A stretch of 64,000 bases of DNA, from NCBI GenBank assembly GCA_947561395.2, contig OX387188.1, positions 37,071,942-37,135,941 on the forward strand, given 5' to 3'. The stretch comes from Buxus sempervirens. Lineage: Eukaryota; Streptophyta; Magnoliopsida; Buxales; Buxaceae. The notes under the pieces are model-generated. The model had not been told where the DNA came from. It was given only the letters and a program-made list of their open reading frames with translations, and did no database searches. Of this stretch, positions 46,216-57,826 are shown one piece after another (within the stretch, counting starts at the first letter, position 1; every line of letters starts with the position of its first letter). Made by a program: the position numbers and the translations under genes.

Positions 46216-49200
46216 CTAATTAAGTGGAGATGGCATGACACAGTTGCCACCATTGAATAAAACCCTTCGAGGGAATGCCCACCCTTTCTCAAAAGTGGCA
46301 GTTGATTTGTCTTTCCGGAAAAGTAGCTCTGCTTCTACATGACCAAGAGGACCAGCTTGCATGAGCAGATCATTATGGAACTTAATTCCCCATAGCATGG
46401 CAGTATCATCTGCAAAATCAAATACATAAATTCTACCATATTGTTCATATAAGAGGTTCAAAATTAAAGAGAATCAGTTATGGTTCATTCTAGTGAAACA
46501 ACAGAAATCATACTAATAAAATCATACCAATCAGGGCAATTCTAATATCATAACAAACAGACAGGCTCATTTGGTTTTGGGATGAAGATGGCAGACTAAC
46601 ACCAATATGCAAGTCAAAGATATCATGATGGATGGGCAAACCAATGAACTTACTCATGGCTCCATTAGATGCCAAATACTTGTAATTAAAGCCGAAAATC
46701 TGAGCGAGATTGTTGAAGTTCGGGTGTTGAATGGCTAAATTCCATTGGGTGTAGTTCATCTTGTAACTGAAATTCGTGATTGTAATCTTCACCCGCCAGT
46801 ATTCTTTATAGTTGGCTTTAACATGCCAGTGAACTCGGATTGGGCACATATGGTTGGTACATTGGACAAGAGGTGTAGAGCTGTAACTCAAATGTGGAGA
46901 GTTTTGACTGCAGGATAAAATAAATAAACATAAAAATATGTCATCTTCAACTCAGTGTCAAATAAGACAAGAAAGTGGAGTAGAAGAATAACAGTTGCTG
47001 CAGATAGAAAGTGCTTACCGTACACAAGTCCCATGCTGGGTTGTGTTATTTTGGCAGCCACAGGCACATTTTGGACATGCTGATAATGCCTTGTCGTAGG
47101 AGGAGAGTGAAACACAGCAAGTAGGAGGTTTCTTCGACAGAAATTCGGAATACGTGCAAGTAGCATTCCATGTCACTGCCATTGGAAAGAAAGGCAAGAA
47201 AAGTAAAAACCCATTTATTTACTTGTTCCAGTATTTGCTTATTTAAGAAAAGCAGTAAAAAAAAAAAAGGATTCACATCATTTTTTTCTCAGTATCTTTT
47301 GATTTTTTCTTTCTGGAGTCAATACAAGCATAATACAAATTACCTAGCAACAAAATCAAAGCATTCGATATGATTTTGCATTGGATTTTGGTTTTGTTCA
47401 TGCAAAAAAAGTGAACAATTTTCTAGGAAGTAATAAATGGATTTGGGCTACCCAATAAGGACAAGTTTTGATTAAGGAGGCTGTGGAAAGGTAGTCCAAC
47501 TAGTATCTTTCTAATTATTATTCTTTCACATGTTATTAAGTTACATAATTATAAGGCAATTTTTTACACGAATTGGCTCTTACACACTATGAGTTAATCA
47601 CTCGTTTAGAATATATCCATGCCATCAACCTAAGAGTGGATGCATAGGTGGCTTGATATTCATAGCTGACAGAAATTCAATTTTATGTAAAGATTACTTT
47701 AGAATATTTCGGCAATTTACTTACTCATAGCTTGGTACACTCTCCTTTGATCAGGTGTTACAAATTTACTTGGTCTTACAATCTTTGCAGGTCCACATGT
47801 ATATCCAGGTCCCGGTGCTTTCAGTGTGAAGTTCTTTGGCACTCTGACAGTCTTGTTGGAGGTTCCTGCTGCACCAACACTAATCTGGAATGAGCTTAAT
47901 GCATTCTCTGGATCCTGCACCCATGAGCTGATTACTCCTCCTTTGCAACAATTTGCAATCTGCAAATTGTAAGGAGTTCCTGGCAATAAATCCACTACTG
48001 TTGGATCCTTTTTACAGCAATGCGGGACATTCCCTTTGTATCTCGAACAGTCCCCCTGCTCAGTGGTTTGGCTTCCCATCATGCTCCAGATCACCTCCCA
48101 ACCTGCCCATGTCCATCCTAATTCCCATCCTGGTGATTGAATATGACGATATTTCTGGAAATTGTAGATCGACACAACAGCCTGTCCAAGGTTTGAAAAA
48201 TGACAGAAAATTTATACCCTTGAGGGAAGAAAGATCAGATTGCATTTAAAAGAGAAAAAAAACAACCAGGAAACCTAGGAGAATGATGTTAACGCTGAAA
48301 TATATTGATATTCATGACCTTGTCACTAGCAAGTATTATTTTTTCGTGAAACACAGTTCTATAATAGAATACAATGCCAATAGTCTAACAGCGCATGACC
48401 AGTGGAATTGCCCACTAAAACAGGGCTTAACCGAAGAAATGGGGAAGCATAAGACTAAATGTTATAAGCGCTTGAAGCACTCAATTGGGTTCATCAAGAA
48501 ATTCCTCATATAGTAAAATATAGAGAGCATGCACTTGAAATGAAAGGGATGATCACTTTGTAGGCTTTAGAAATTGTAAACATACATTCAAAGTTCCTTG
48601 CAATTTGCAACACATTCAATTCTTAAATATAAAAGGCAAACTTGAAAGAACTAAAGTAGTTAAAACAAATCAATTGGCTCAGAAACAGAGAAGCGAAAGA
48701 GTACTTGGAAACATTGATCAGTACTTGACATATTTGTGAAACAGCACAAATAAAAACTACAAGCTACAAGCAAAGATTAACCACAGAGAGCAAGAAAGAG
48801 AGATTTTTAGGTAACCCAGTTATCAAGTAGCATTGAATAAATACATAGACAAATGATACTTACTACATAGCCGTCAGGAGTCCAACTCATAACATCCCAC
48901 TTGATTGTGATATTTCCATTTGGATCAAGAGCATCATAAGCTCCTGAAGAGGGAAAAAAAACAAGCAAAGCAACTATTTAATTGTTATTTTGTAAGAACA
49001 GTAGGCATCAAATTTTTTCACTGATTAAAATCTAAAGGACAGGATCCCATTGACATGCCAATTTCAGCAACCACGGGGTTATATTTCTCTCAAATGAAGT
49101 GATTGGAAAAAATGTAGAACATTTATGGAATCAATTAGCATGTAAAAGAAAAAGAAGGCATAATAAATGTAACATTCTAGAAGATATGGATAATGGCATG

Positions 49201-49793
49201 GTGATAATCATGATTAGGATATACAAACTGACAGACCAAAGTAACAGAGAAGAAAAGAAACCAGTCCCCACTTCTTCAATTCCAAAAAACTAGTTAAGAT
49301 TAAACGTTTTCTATAACCAATCTGCATAATCTTCAAATGCTAAATCCTTGAAGATATGAGCTAACATTCTGGTCCCTAAATACTGTCCATTACAAAGCCA
49401 AGAAATTAATAAAGAAAAAGAAAGGGAAAAATGAGAAAAAGTGAGATCTTGGGAAAATCAAAGCAACCCATTTCATCTACTCTCCACTATCTGAAAAGAA
49501 AATTCCAGATCTTCCAATATTTCCTAAAAGGCCTCTCATTGTCTCACAAAACAAAATTTCAACTCCAAGAAAAAGGAAAGAATGCCTGGTATTCGACCAA
49601 ATCTGAATGAAATCTAGCTCCAAACTCGAAATCTTGAGAATGTAAGAACAAAAACAAGCAAAACAAGAAGGCAAAAACACATATTTGAGTACGGACCTGT
49701 TGAGGTAAAACTAGAGCAGTAAAGCAAAAACACAAGCAGAATGGTGAAGCTGGTGAGCTTGGAACTCCATCCCGGCAAGAGAAAATAAGCCAT
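46216..49793 (-). CDS. COBRA-like protein, COB/COBL1 type, truncated copy lacking GPI signal
   Basis: Six exons: 49697-49793 (ATG), 48864-48943, 47725-48181, 47019-47175, 46654-46907 and 46216-46409 (TAG), totalling 1239 bp and 412 residues. All splice sites and phases are intact and the protein follows the 449-residue paralogue closely, with signal peptide, 'EAYDALDP'-like start ('GAYDALDP'), 'GPGPGYTCGPAKIV', CCVS motif in 'PPTCCVSLSSYDK' and 'NHMCPIRVHWHVKANYKEYW'. The last exon stops being homologous after 'NCVMPSP': two more residues and a stop follow, in DNA matching the CHMP1 end. The 'PPDAYPWLPN' tail and hydrophobic GPI signal are lost, so the product, if made, should be secreted rather than anchored. 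Exon 5 is 24 bp shorter than in the paralogue. It could be a functional variant or an early pseudogene. Confidence 0.9.
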
Positions 49794-50778
49794 GTCTTGT
49801 TGCAGCTTTGATCGTTCCTTCTCTTTTATCATCAAGCACAACCTACAGTAGAGGTGGAGAGAACCAAAATTAGAGAGGCGTGGTCGTGTGCCTTGTGGCT
49901 AGTTTTTCCTTACATGCAGAGTCAAGAGCTGACCAGAGACGCGTTTGTTGACCAAGAGCTCCATATCGTGACAGGGCCAGCATTGCAGGCGGGTACTCCG
50001 CTATCAAGCACGGTAGTATCTTATAATTTAAGGTTAGCTGTTTCTTAATGCTTAATACTCTTTGATTGTTTTGCTTGTATTTTATCATCTAAACGCTCCT
50101 CTCTTATGAATTTAGCGCTTGTTTTATTTGAACATGCATCATCAAGGCAAAAGGAATTTAATTTGTTCTGTTGCATCAGCTTCGGTTGGCTACTATAATA
50201 AACTAGAATGTAAAAAAAAATTGATTTGGTCAAACGAAAACATTCATTTATTAGAACTTTGATCTTCAACAGCTATGAAAAAGGTTAAGTGCATAAGGTC
50301 ACTTCCCTTCACTTGATTCAGGGCCAGTTTTACATCTTTACTAATATGCTAAAATGCATATATTAAATTAAAATTACAAAAAGGGTTATTACATTAGCTT
50401 AAATTTGTGTTAAATCTATCAAAGTTCATTAAAATTTATTTGAAAATTCCAACTCCAAAGTGTGCTCTGGAGGGTATTTTGGTAATAGGAGAAATAATAT
50501 TAAGTTGATATAGCAGTGAAAGTTGACTCCCTCTTATCCCTGCCGAGAGCCGTCCTCATGTGAGGGTCGGTGGAAACCCAGACGCGCCGGTCAATGCGCC
50601 ATTTGTAAACAGGCTATAAAGCTTAAAATAAAAAGAGCAAGGACAGAAGCAAAGACTCACATAGAAGCAAGTAAATGACAAAGCACCAGAGATTCCCAAC
50701 CCCAAAAAGAAAGAAAAAACAGAGAATAAAAAGGCAAAAAAACCCAAGAAGAAGAAGAGATTTCCTTCCCAAATAAAA
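49794..50778. other. Promoter of truncated COBL copy and 3' flank of CHMP1
   Basis: Nothing else is encoded here. The right part is the CHMP1 3' UTR, with the AGAGATTCCCAACCCC and AAGAAGAAGAGATTTCC words that recur in the degenerate copies at 45.9-46.2 kb. The left part resembles the promoter of the intact COB-type copy. An alternative in-frame ATG for the COBL copy lies at 49832. Confidence 0.6.
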
Positions 50779-51390
50779 CTAGCCTTTGGACTTCAACTCT
50801 GCCAATCTCCTGCTCAGCTCGTCCTCAGAAACCACAACCCCTTTCTCCTTCAACCCAACTGCTTGACTCCCTGCCTGTGGAAGCTTCAGAGACACCTCCA
50901 ATCCATAGTCATCAGCTACTTGTTGCATCAAGGACCCCACCTCGCCTTCTGGCGTCGACAACGACGTCGTCCCGGCCATAGACTTCTCTGTGAAACTTGC
51001 CTGCACCTCCATGTTCACAAATACCTTCTCGAACCGATCCATGGTCTGAGATATCTTCTCCATGTTTCCCACCGAGAGGGCACCTTCAAGCGACTTCACG
51101 ATTCCGCTCATCGACTTGCCCACGTTTTGAAGGTTGCTCTGGCTCCCGAGTCGTGCCACTACTGCGTCCAGTCGGGATGCAAAGCGCAGGTAGTTGAGCT
51201 GCTCGTTGCGCTTGCGAATGGCGTTTTGAGCGTAGATTCTTGCTCCGTCTATGTTCCCCTTCTCGATCGCCTTTTTGACCTTGGCCTTCTCTAGTTTCTC
51301 TTCCTGCTCGCACTTCTTCGCTTGCCTCACAAGCGACTTGGAGGTGAGCTTCAGGTGGAAGATTTGATCCATCAGCTTCTCTTTCCCCAT
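50779..51390 (-). CDS. CHMP1: CHMP1 (VPS46/DID2), ESCRT-III-associated protein
   Basis: A single uninterrupted exon of 612 bp encodes 203 residues, the length of plant CHMP1A/B. CHMP1 is an ESCRT-III-related protein that recruits the AAA ATPase VPS4 during multivesicular body sorting; in plants it is needed for sorting auxin carriers and other cargo. The N-terminal half is basic and helical ('[20 protein letters not shown]'), the C-terminal half acidic, and it ends with the MIT-interacting motif '[13 protein letters not shown]' of the D/E-x-x-L-x-x-R-L-x-x-L type (about 191-203). The ATG at 51390 (MGKEKLMDQ) is used rather than an upstream GTG. The intron-free structure is seen in other plant CHMP1 genes but could also reflect an old retrocopy. 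Its 3' end was copied into the COBL duplication. Confidence 0.97.
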   Translation of the reverse strand: MGKEKLMDQIFHLKLTSKSLVRQAKKCEQEEKLEKAKVKKAIEKGNIDGARIYAQNAIRKRNEQLNYLRFASRLDAVVARLGSQSNLQNVGKSMSGIVKSLEGALSVGNMEKISQTMDRFEKVFVNMEVQASFTEKSMAGTTSLSTPEGEVGSLMQQVADDYGLEVSLKLPQAGSQAVGLKEKGVVVSEDELSRRLAELKSKG

Positions 51391-51606
51391 CTTCACGATC
51401 GAAGAAGGAAAATACCCAAATCAGTATAATGACAAGTTTGAAGAATATAAGAGAAAGGAAGCGGACCAATGACAAGAAAAATAGCCGTTGGGAGCGTTAA
51501 CGGTCGAAAACAATTTTCGAAATTCTAAATATGCCTTTATAAGGTAAGAATAAATCTTTACATACATTAAAGCCGTCGGACTAATAAAGGAAATATCAAG
51601 AGACAT

Positions 51607-53299
51607 TTAGGTGGCGTTTGGTGGGCATTGTAGAATCTGGATTAGGATTCTAATCCCAGATTCTATAACCCAGATTATATTTCCTCGATTTTAGAAAACC
51701 AAAATCCTATTTGGATGAGTTGGATTGTGAACTCAGATTTTTAAATTAGAATTTGGAATCTTGTTTGGTTGCCACCGATTATTGATATTAAATTTAGAGT
51801 TTTTTTATTAAAAATTAAATAAAATAATATAATATATATAAAAAAAATTAAAGTCGTATTTACATATATATTATTACGTGACATGTATATTTTTGTATAA
51901 TATATAAATTTATATATAGCATTATAATAATATTATTATAATAATATAATAATATTATATAATAATATGATAATAATAATATATAATAATATTATTTATA
52001 TTATGTACTACAATAACACTACTATTATTTTAATAATATTATAATAATATATATATTATATTATAATATTATATATTATTATTATATATGATATTATAAA
52101 TATTATATAATATATATAATAGTATTATAATTTTGAATATAATATTATAATAATATTATGTATATTATAATATAAACTATATTATAATTTATATTATAAC
52201 TTATTATAATATATAATTTTATAATAATATAATTTATGTTTATTATAACTCAAAGTTTATGTATATTATATATAATATTATAATAAATTTATTGTAACAC
52301 TAAATTTAATAAAATAAAATATATTATAATATTAAATTTGTTAAATATATTAATATATATTATTATGTTAATATTAATATAATATTAAATTTGAATATTA
52401 TTATATTAAATATATATGTATATAATATGTTTATTGTAACAATATAATATTATTAATATTAATATATCAATTTGTTTAAAATATATAATATATTAATATG
52501 TTTCAGATTATTATATAATAATATAATATTATAATATATAATATTATTATAATAATACTATAGTATAATTAATGTTTATTATAAAATAAATTCTAATATA
52601 AGTTATATTATAATTTATAAAATATTATTATATTAAATATAATATATTTATTTTAATATTAAATTTATTACAATATATTATAATATATTAAATTTATTAT
52701 GATATTATAATATATTAAATTTATTATATTGTTATATTATTATATTTTATGATATAATAATATGTTTATTATAATAATATAATATTATTATAATAATAAT
52801 ATAATATTATTATAATGTAATATAAGTTATATTACAATTTGTTGTTATTAAAATAATATATTATAATAATTATTATTATTTATAATGTACATTATATTGA
52901 AATTTATAGTTTATTATAATAATGTATAATATTATTATAATAATGATATTTATATTAATAATATTTATATTACATGTAATATAATTTAATATTGTATTAT
53001 CAATTATATATCATATAACAGAATATATTATATTATAATACTTATAATGTTATTATTTATTATAATATGTTTTATATAATATGTCATACATAATCTCTAG
53101 AATCACAGGTTTTGAAAATATAAGCACCAATGTCCATAATCCCTATAATCACCAAAAAAGGAGATACTGATTATGGGCTTGATTATACAACCGGATGGTA
53201 GAATCCGGCCTTAAAATCCCAACCAAACACACCTTTTGGATTATGGAATCGGATTCTACTAGAATCCAGATTCTATAATGCCCACCAAACGCCCCCTTA
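51607..53299. mobile_element. PIF/Harbinger-like (Tourist-type) element with A/T-expanded core
   Basis: The ends are inverted repeats: the left starts GGTGGCGTTTGGTGGGCATT at 51610, and the right, complemented, starts GGGGGCGTTTGGTGGGCATT ending at 53296. Similarity continues through TAGAATCTGGATT. TTA flanks both sides (51607-51609 and 53297-53299), the usual TWA target of PIF/Harbinger elements. Between the terminal regions, about 51785-53090 is almost entirely A and T, dominated by TATAAT/ATTATA words. No transposase is encoded. Total 1687 bp, much longer than a normal Tourist MITE. Confidence 0.88.
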
Positions 53300-54516
53300 G
53301 ATTAGTGTACATCTGTATCAGATTTCTAGCCACGTTGCCATCCCATGCCAGATAGAGGGAGCCTGCACATTATCCAATAAACATGAAACACTTCATGTGG
53401 CCATTTTATGAATGTGAATGTACAATTGTGATATGTATCAACATGAAGACAAAGAGAATCCACCATGAATGCCTTCTGTAATAAATCAGATATACTTGGG
53501 GTATTCAAGTTTTTTGTCTCTTGGTCTCTTTTTCGCTTTACAGTTTATTGTGGCTTGTGAAATTGTTTTGTCATGAAAGGAAGGCATATGACATGAAGAC
53601 TATGTTTATTTAAATAATGAACTTCCATTCTTACAGGACTGCAAAATGGAAATTTCTAGAAAAGAAGAGGGAATGAACTTTCATTCTCAAAAGACCTCCC
53701 TCACATTCACTCCTTGAGCTTGCTTCACTGGAAGCCAAGAAGATTTGGAAGAACAGGCTCATTAGAAGAAAACTCATTCATGCTGGAGAATCCTTACTGT
53801 GAAGTACTTGTCTGTGGCGACTCCAAATGGACAGAGAGAAACCCAATCCAGCTGCAAGAAAATTGCAGGACTTCCAAGAAAATGGTAATGTATATTATGT
53901 TTAAGTAGACTACACTGTAAGATTACCAAATCCTTTTTCAATCCTGCAAAGAACAAACTAAAAAAAGTTTCTCTGAACCGCTTGACTTTTTCTAGTACAA
54001 ACTTGATCATAAATAACCTAAAGGTGTAAATATATCTCGGCAGGTGTATAGAATAAAAGCCATTATCATACATTTCCAGTTACTCCCGTGGGGTTTGGAG
54101 GTGTCGGTCCTGGGATCAAATCCCCATGCATGCTGGGGTTAGTCTTACAGACTCAAACTAATTCTGCCCGCAGGACTTGTTGCACTTTTGTGAGGCTGTG
54201 TTGACTGTCCATTTGCCCTGGCTAAACAAGGATGTGTGGTAGCCATAGTTCAATTGGGAGGAAGCCGCTATGGTCATGCCCAAGGGGGTCGGCCACGCGG
54301 GTAGCCCCCTTCCTATTTTTTTTTACCCAAAAAAAAGGTTTTTTTCAGCCTGTTTTGGCTTCAGTTTTCCTTCAGCTGGAAAGAACCCATGAGGCCTATC
54401 AAAATACAGGAGGCATGGAAAGGGAATCCAGCATCAGAGTGAAGTTCTAGAGAAGAAATGATATTATCATCCAACTCTGTTTAGAGCTGACCCAATCTCA
54501 TGAGCAATATCCCAAA
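53300..54516. other. Intergenic, possible SINE-like fragment
   Basis: No gene is supported. At about 54080-54130 the sequence GTCGGTCCTGGGATCAAATCC resembles a polymerase III B box with one mismatch and could belong to an old SINE, but there is no convincing A box, tail or duplication. The segment at 54480-54516 is the HPPK/DHPS 3' UTR. Confidence 0.4.
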
Positions 54517-57500
54517 TCACAGATGACCTCTCCTGCAACTAAGCAATGCATCACAGACCCTCACAGCATCAAAGTTATCCCTAACATTATGCACTCTTAC
54601 GATGTTAGCACCATTCAGAATTCCAGCAGTGACAGCAGCAACAGTTGCAGGATCCCTATCAACAGCTTCTGGACGGTTGCAAATTTCACCTAAAAACCTC
54701 TTTCTGGAAGGTCCAATCAATACAGGCACCTTAGACATAGCCAAACTCTTCCTCATGATCTCTCCTCTAATAGTTGATAAACCCATGAGGATGTCTAGAT
54801 TATGTTCAGTATTCTTTGAAAATCCAATTCCAGGGTCAATAACAATCCTCCAAGCAGGAATTCCTGATGATTCGGCATTTCTTACTTGTAAATACAACTC
54901 AGAAGCAACCTCCTGACAAACATTTTCATATTGAAGATTGTCACTATTTTGCATGGTAGATGGGTCTCCTCTCATGTGCATTACAACATAAGGAACTCCA
55001 AGATCTGCGGCAACCGTAGCCATGTTACTGTCCAACTTCCCACCAGATACATCATTCACCATATGAACACCTTTTCTAACCATTTCCGAAGCAACTTCTG
55101 CATAAAATGTATCCACTGATAAAAGCTTCCCCTCTAGTTCTGGTAACTTTTGAATAGCTTCTAGTACAGGAATTACCCTATCTAGTTCTTCTTCAGCTGA
55201 AATCTTAGATGCTAATGGACGTGTAGATTGTCCCCCGATATCAATGATATCCACACCTTCTGAAATCATTAAGCGAACATGAGAAACAGCAGCCTCTACA
55301 GACTGAAACTTTCCTCCATCACTGAAACTATCTGGGGTTAGGTTGAGGACACCCATGATGTGGGTTCTTTGGGACCAATCCAACAAGTGATCTCCAACAG
55401 GTAGAACCCGTCTCATCCCTTGCCTTCCAATGAGGGAATCACCACCGAGTGTATCCCACAACTTGAAAAGTCCACCAGTTTGTTTGGAGAAAGAATGCCA
55501 GCTTGCAACTGTATCACTATCTGTAGCTGTCCCAAGAAGATCTATAAGGGGGGATACTACAAAAGGTCGCTCCCAAATTCTTTCATGTGGGATTTTAAGA
55601 ACCTCTGAATCGATCATGAGCTTTCCATAGAACAGTATGTCTAAGTCAATGGGTCTTGGTCCATATCTTATCCCATGAGTTCGGCCCATTTCCTTTTCAA
55701 TTTGCTTAAGCTCTCGTAATAATTCATAGGGCCCAAGCTTTGTAATACCTCTAACAGCAGAATTAAGAAAAAGGGGCTGATCAGTCACATAAGCAGGTTC
55801 TGTCTCATATAAACAGCTATGTCTAGTAATTTGTACACCAGATTTTTTCATTAAGTGCAGAGCTTCATTGAAATTATGAACTCTATTGCCTACATTGCTT
55901 CCCAAAGCAATTACTACTTCTTGTTCTGCAGAATGAACTTCCACTGTGGCATCCGAAGATGAATGGAGGAAAGAAAGACATGTTGCTGCAATTGAAGACC
56001 AGCAAAGGTATCAGAAAAGCCTCTTTTATTTATTTATTGGTAACTAAGGTATTGTATTATATCAATAAAAGGTTAAAAAGGATAAAGAGATTACAGGTAT
56101 CAGAAAAGCCTATTGAAATAATATCTATCTTATGAGATTATCTTTATGCAAAATCAAGACTAAATGGACATTCACACCTCTATTTTTATTTTTGTACAGT
56201 CTATCCAATGTTTTGTTGTATACATTATGCTACTACTGCAGATTGCTGTCATAAAAAGACACAAGTAAAGCAGTCGAGACTCCACTTTATACACCCTATG
56301 GTTGCATTCACAATGCCTAAACAAGTGCTTCATATTTCATTTGTCTCAAATAAAAAAACAGTACAAAAGTACTTGTACAAGCAATGTCGAATGCAGCCTA
56401 ACAATGTATTGTTCTCACCGTAGCCCTTCAAAGTCCAAACCAACAACTGACTCTTTCAGATGACTCATGATTGTATATTTAATTATTAGACCATCAAATT
56501 ACCTGCACGTAAAAGCGTGCCATCTTACATCTTTATGATAATTTAATCAAGTAAAACACCCTTAAGTCAAATGCCTTTACATTCTCTCTGAACTGTGTCA
56601 TACTATTTCAATATTTCCAAACAACTATCAAATGGGAGCTTAAGTTACATCAAATTATTGTAATCATGTAGAAGTGAATGTAGCTTACCTTCACAACACT
56701 TTATGCCTTGTTGAAGCCCATGTTTAGTAAGGATTGTTTTCTTGAATATGTTCATGCCAGGAGTTGGTCTTCTTGACCTTGAAACAGAAAATTTGATCAA
56801 CCTATGCAATGACAATATAAAAGCACCAAATCTTCGAATTGAAAGTTTTCTTCTTGACTCTTGAGTTCTATTTTTTCTTGTTTAAGAAGTAACAGATGAG
56901 TGTGATGCACATAAATATATAATCACATAATCTAAATGTATGTGTGTATGTGAGTCCATACATATATTTCCACATATCAATTGGAAATATTCAGAAACTT
57001 TTTTTTATTTGACAAGATCATAAAAACTTACAGCAACGCCTAATAGATTCCAGTCTCAGCAAAAGTCAAAGAATCCCAATTAAAATGCTGACAGCAAACT
57101 AATTCTAGGAATACGGAAATTATGAGCCATGTGAGCAAAATACATAAATGGGAGTAAATGTTTCAATCTTAATACCCCTCAAGTTAGTCATACTATCCTT
57201 ATAAATAAAATTATTTCAAAATTAATTTTTTAGTTTCCTACAGTAGCTTAAATGAACATTCTTGATGATATATGTTAATAAAAGAGTGCATTAGGAATTT
57301 TAAAAAAAGTAATTCTGACACTAAATTCGTCCTTTACAATTTACGAGACTTATACACCCAAAATTTTAAGGGAAAAGATGGAAAGGCAAAATATATTCTA
57401 AAAAATAGAGCACAAAAACTGTAAGCCTTTGACTGCATAAGCAATTTTATATATAAGATTTGAAAGGAAAGAACATTCATCTCAGCCAAGATGCACTTAC

Positions 57501-57826
57501 TTGAGTGTAGCTAACTCTTCACTAAACTTTCACCAGCATTTGAACAGTTCTGTGTGTTATGACAATCCTAAGGGGATATTTACAAACGAAATTTCAGTAA
57601 ATCAACACAAAACCAAAAACTTTTGAGAATGCTTCTCTATTTTCAAAAACGAAAGATTAAAAATAAACTAGGTTTTAGATCAAAAGAAAGAAGAAAAACC
57701 AAAATCCAATTACTCAAGAGTGAGTAAAGAAGAGCCGAACTGTGAATCAGCCAAGGAAGGTTGTGTCCTCAATTGAACATTGGAAAGCGATTTCAAAATC
57801 GACAGCCCTATTAGGGGAGATGGCAT
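54517..57826 (-). CDS. HPPK/DHPS: Bifunctional HPPK/DHPS of folate synthesis, mitochondrial
   Basis: Exon 3 (54517-55985, TGA) encodes both enzymes; exons 57714-57826 (ATG) and 56689-56801 add the N-terminus. Total 1695 bp, 564 residues. The HPPK part pyrophosphorylates 6-hydroxymethyl-dihydropterin ('VVIALGSNVGNR', 'RYGPRPIDLDILFYG'). The DHPS part joins it to p-aminobenzoate ('IMGVLNLTPDSFSDGG', 'DIGGQSTRP', 'NDVSGG', 'VIDPGIGFSKN', 'GPSRKRFLG'). In plants the fusion is mitochondrial; the first about 75 residues are rich in S, R and K and low in acid, fitting a targeting peptide. The exon 1 donor (GTAATT) is weak, and translation could instead start at the internal Met of exon 2 (MNIFKK). 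The catalytic exon is intact. It is divergent from FLN2. Confidence 0.95.
56007..56111 (-). mobile_element. Short truncated retroposon, 73 bp, with 16-bp TSD
   Basis: GGTATCAGAAAAGCCT is repeated exactly at 56007-56022 and 56096-56111. The 73-bp insert, read on the minus strand, ends TTACC followed by an A-rich tail (AATAAATAAATAAAAG). It is the longest of the miniature retro-insertions and lies in the second intron of HPPK/DHPS. Confidence 0.88.

Noticed and set aside
51785..53090. Centromeric or satellite DNA
   Set aside because: The AT field is bounded by TIRs and a TTA duplication and has no fixed monomer, so it is the inside of one element.
53714..53908. 64-codon plus-strand frame right of the AT-rich element
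   Set aside because: Short, unrecognised, with no flanking splice signals or neighbours suggesting a gene.
54080..54340. tRNA or SINE candidate around GGGATCAAATCC
   Set aside because: The B-box-like motif has a mismatch, no A box at tRNA spacing, no clear tail or target-site duplication.
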